Below are positions 61,291 to 64,000 of a stretch of 64,000 bases of DNA, one piece after another. Position 1 is the stretch's first letter, and each line of letters begins with the position of its first letter. The stretch comes from Sacculina carcini (Eukaryota > Arthropoda > Thecostraca > Sacculinidae). The stretch lies in contig OU696587.1 in assembly GCA_916048095.2 (NCBI GenBank), positions 1,380,762 through 1,444,761 on the forward strand, written 5' to 3'. The notes under the pieces are model-generated. The model had not been told where the DNA came from. It saw only the letters and a list, made by a program, of their open reading frames with translations, and made no database searches. A program made the translations under genes and the position numbers.

Positions 61291-61549
61291 CAGTGCCGGA
61301 TTTAGGCATGTGGAGGTCCCTGGGCAAGCTGTGTGTGGATGCCTACCTTGCTTGAGGCGGGTGGAGAGCGAAGCAAGCCTCACCGGGGGGCGCTGTAAGC
61401 TCCACCGGAAATCATCATTGCAAGTAATGATTTTTGGTCATCTTAATCACGTTTTCAAAATGACCTCAAGGGTCCTTTTTGAGGCCCCCTAAATTGTGCA
61501 AGACCCTGGGCATGTGCCCTCTTTGCCTTACCCCCCAAATCCGGCCCTG
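61291..61549. mobile_element. hAT-like MITE, copy in duplication 2
   Basis: Same 259-bp element as 58130-58388, duplicated with the segment and not an independent insertion. It differs by a few bases (TTTTCAAAATG for TTTGCAAAATG, GCCTTACC for GTCTTACC). Confidence 0.65.
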
Positions 61550-62104
61550 TGGCTTACGATAAAACGCTGATTGTTCGTAGCACGGTAAATGTACCCAAAC
61601 AAAAAACATTTCATGTACTGTTCAGCAGTGAAAAAAGTTTTGATTGTATTGTATTGCTTGATGACGAAGGCAAACAGAAAAACACCCCTATCCTGTTATA
61701 ACACTCATGTATAATTGAAAACACGAGATAAACTGGAGTGTATTTCATCAGCAAAGCGACTAGCATGTGAGATGCATTCATGTGTGATGCATTGCCGCAC
61801 GAGCCTCGCCTCATCAATAACAATCACAGCCCGATTCCCGTAACAATGTTGCAAGTACAATACCCTGCTGCACGCACACAAGCACACCTGCTTAAAATAC
61901 TACAATTGACATACTCTAACAATACACGCCGCCAACGTAATCATTGCAATATTATTACCAGCAAGCACACACACTCATACATAATCATGCCCAAGTTCAT
62001 GACGAGATATTGAGCCTAAAAGAGTGAATCACATTCATATAGCTGTAAACAGTGTGTTTTATGTGAATAAAGCATAAACAGCCAGTAAGTGACTGAAGTT
62101 TCAT

Positions 62105-62198
62105 GTGTGTGTGTGTATGTGTGTGTGTGGGTGTGTGTGTGTTGTGGGTGTGTGTGTATGTGTGTATGTCATGTGTGTGTGTGCTTGTGTGTGTTTGT
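62105..62198. repeat. Imperfect (GT)n tract, duplication copy 2
   Basis: Shorter counterpart of 58942-59040. Confidence 0.9.
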
Positions 62199-62916
62199 CT
62201 ATATATTTTTGAACCGAGTGTTTTGTAATTCCATCATGTGTACATTTCCAGTTGGTACAGCTTCAAAATATTACCGGTACAATCATTAATGATCCACTCA
62301 GACAACCATTATAGCAGCAAGTAAATATGCAAATATATCCGCTGCATGGGAAAATATTCAGTAATTGCACGCGAGCCGTGGTAAGGGCTTGAACGATCTC
62401 TAGTGAAACGAGTTAGTGAACAGCGATCACGCACAGATAAATTATCAATAGTGTCAATGAACATACACCGATCACACAGAACTGTGATCACATAGAACAT
62501 AATACATGCCAAACTCGGGGCAATGCTTCGTTGCTGCCTTGTTAAGAACACATATATAGCATTTACACACGCTTCAAGCACTGATCCAAAATCATATGCC
62601 TAGGCAGACAATACACAGTGCATACGATACATGTCTGTGCTATTTTTTGCAGTGCGAGAGGAACATATAAGCAGGCGAGTGTGACTGCAATTAACTACCA
62701 GCCACAATACCAACTGCCGCCTGGCATAATCTATATAACACACTGAAGAACATTGATCAACACAACACCGCACTCACATACCACCCACATAGCACATCCG
62801 CCTGACGACCCTGCTGACTACAGTGCCACCATTTATCATGAGTTGCATATTTTTTAATACACCAACGCAAAGCAAATAATGTTAACCAAAAAAGATATAA
62901 CAACAAATCTCTGTGC

Positions 62917-64000
62917 TCAAATTTGGCCTCCGGTCCACTCTTCTGGACTAGATTGGCCGATATTTTCCGGATGCATCACGCACTCAATGCAGTAGTTGAG
63001 CCCGTTATTGTTGTCCCAGTACTCGCGGTTCAGGCAGTAGAAGGCAATAGCAAGTTGTAGACGCTGGCCGGCACACAGTGTACTGCAGTAGATGGCAGTC
63101 TGGAAGCGGTCAGTTTGACCGTCGGAGGAGTACGGCATGTACGAAGCAGCACGCTCTGACCACGTGCTCCATTCGTCCATGGTGTAGCGCACAACAACGC
63201 GCTTCTCAAAGCCCAGGTTCAACACCCGCACTATGCAGCGAACCAGGCTGTCTTCTTCCCGACAGATTATATTCTCGAGCACAACTTTGCTCATATGCAG
63301 CCGATCAAGAAAGCCGGGAGTGGCGGATGGTGGCTGGAACAAAGGTTGTAATCTGCGGTAGCACTGCCGAGTCATAGCTCTGAATGTGAGCAAACGATTA
63401 TCATTTTGTATATAATCGTTGCATGATAATCTTTGCATGACCGATGCCGGAATCACGGGAATTTCATCTTTAAAGGTTCGAATCTGCTGGAGCTCCAGAC
63501 CCATGGCATCAGCAAAACGGACAAATTTCTTACGGGAAGGAGTTCCAGGGGGAGTTTTGCTTGTTTTCAGTGAGGCACTGCGTTTGATGTTATCGGGTGA
63601 TATGCAAAATGATGAATCGCTCGAAGACGTTTCTGCGTCTAATTCTTTCTCATTATACTCGTGGGACAAATGGTACTCTATATCAGGTTGAAAGCATTTT
63701 GAAGAGTCTTCCTCTGGCTGATCTTCCTTGGAATCTTCAATATTAAGCAGCTTGCAACCTTGAGATAACAACTCTTGAATACTTAAACTGGTGTGACCTG
63801 CCTGGCTGATTTCTAGCAAATGTTCATCTTCGTCTTCGTTGCTTTGTTCGCAGTCGTCGGCCGGCAATGCACTCAAATTGGAAGCACACACCGCGTTATA
63901 GATGGCAGAGTCTTTCAAGTTCTCACCCGCCTGGCATTCACCATCACGAAGAGTATCGTTTTCCTTGAGACATCGCAGCAGCCACTCACCCACTCTATTG
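62917..64000 (-). CDS. Protein phosphatase 1 glycogen-targeting regulatory subunit (PPP1R3 family), 3' part
   Basis: PPP1R3 proteins bring PP1 to glycogen particles, where it dephosphorylates glycogen synthase and phosphorylase and so favours glycogen storage. In the 358-codon open part: an acidic, Ser-rich N-terminal region; a TPPGTPSRKKFVRFAD segment (about 147-162) with the PP1-docking motif KKFVRF; and a CBM21 domain at about 229-337 with FEKRVVVRYTMDEW and WDNNNGLNY. The stop is TGA at 62917. The frame is open to the window edge, so the N-terminus, or an upstream exon joined after the AATAG near 63995, lies outside. The GTG at 63993 is not a credible start. The downstream ~3 kb and the C-terminal 189 codons are duplicated at 57203-60331. 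No particular paralogue (A-G) can be assigned. Confidence 0.85.
   Translation of the reverse strand, partial: NRVGEWLLRCLKENDTLRDGECQAGENLKDSAIYNAVCASNLSALPADDCEQSNEDEDEHLLEISQAGHTSLSIQELLSQGCKLLNIEDSKEDQPEEDSSKCFQPDIEYHLSHEYNEKELDAETSSSDSSFCISPDNIKRSASLKTSKTPPGTPSRKKFVRFADAMGLELQQIRTFKDEIPVIPASVMQRLSCNDYIQNDNRLLTFRAMTRQCYRRLQPLFQPPSATPGFLDRLHMSKVVLENIICREEDSLVRCIVRVLNLGFEKRVVVRYTMDEWSTWSERAASYMPYSSDGQTDRFQTAIYCSTLCAGQRLQLAIAFYCLNREYWDNNNGLNYCIECVMHPENIGQSSPEEWTGGQI

Larger units (their letters stand above)
60365..63488. repeat. Segmental tandem duplication, copy 2
   Basis: Repeats 57203-60331. Subparts: gypsy-2 RT fragment 60365-60719 (same frame breaks, VFLEDICVAG), non-coding 60720-61290, MITE 61291-61549, (GT)n 62105-62198, and the 3' end of the PPP1R3-like gene from 62917. 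At its right end it is continuous with the rest of that gene. Confidence 0.9.

Overview
This is eukaryotic, almost certainly invertebrate and probably arthropod, nuclear DNA. Reasons: long microsatellites, LINE, LTR, Helitron-like, SINE and hAT-like repeats, an interstitial CCTAA/TTAGG-type tract (arthropod telomere motif), and two intron-era host genes. The species cannot be named from the sequence alone.

Layout. 1-1.5 kb: remnant Ty3/gypsy integrase (minus strand) split by a 484-bp solo-LTR-like insertion. 1.5-1.76 kb: microsatellites. 1.76-34.4 kb: one continuous, almost host-free block of non-autonomous Helitron-like elements (HLEs) joined head to tail. Its left half (1.76-13.4 kb) is an older, diverged set of units. 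Its right half (13.39-34.41 kb) is a young higher-order repeat with order A-B-A-C-A-B-C (A about 4.25 kb x3, B about 3.68 kb x2, C about 0.45 kb x2). 34.4-37.6 kb: HLE scraps and a frameshifted LINE (minus). 37.9-38.65 kb: a Fer3/48-related bHLH gene with an intron in the bHLH loop. 38.7-41.3 kb: SINE, LTR-retrotransposon 3' end, LINE tail, an unidentified broken reading frame and a perfect hairpin. 41.63-46.08 kb: an LTR element with two LTRs that look identical but with a decayed interior. 47.3-50.8 kb: an LTR-like element interrupted by a structure with 270-bp inverted arms that itself holds a tRNA-derived SINE. 50.8-51.9 kb: a 5'-truncated LINE. About 52-56.7 kb: a nearly intact gypsy element (minus) with one in-frame stop in integrase. 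56.7-57.56 kb: a fragment of another gypsy family (plus). 57.2-63.5 kb: a tandem 3.13-kb segmental duplication that copied the 3' end of a PPP1R3-type glycogen-targeting subunit gene; the longer copy of that gene runs off the right edge.

Only two loci look like host genes: the Fer3-like transcription factor (developmental) and the PP1 glycogen-targeting subunit (glycogen metabolism). They share no evident pathway. The most striking structure is the HLE array. Complete 3' termini abut complete 5' termini with no spacer, the 3' terminal module is reiterated inside units, the core holds roughly 190/380-bp tandem repeats, and the whole has been amplified into kilobase-scale higher-order repeats, so a rolling-circle transposon family appears to be turning into satellite-like DNA. 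All judgements of identity were made by eye.
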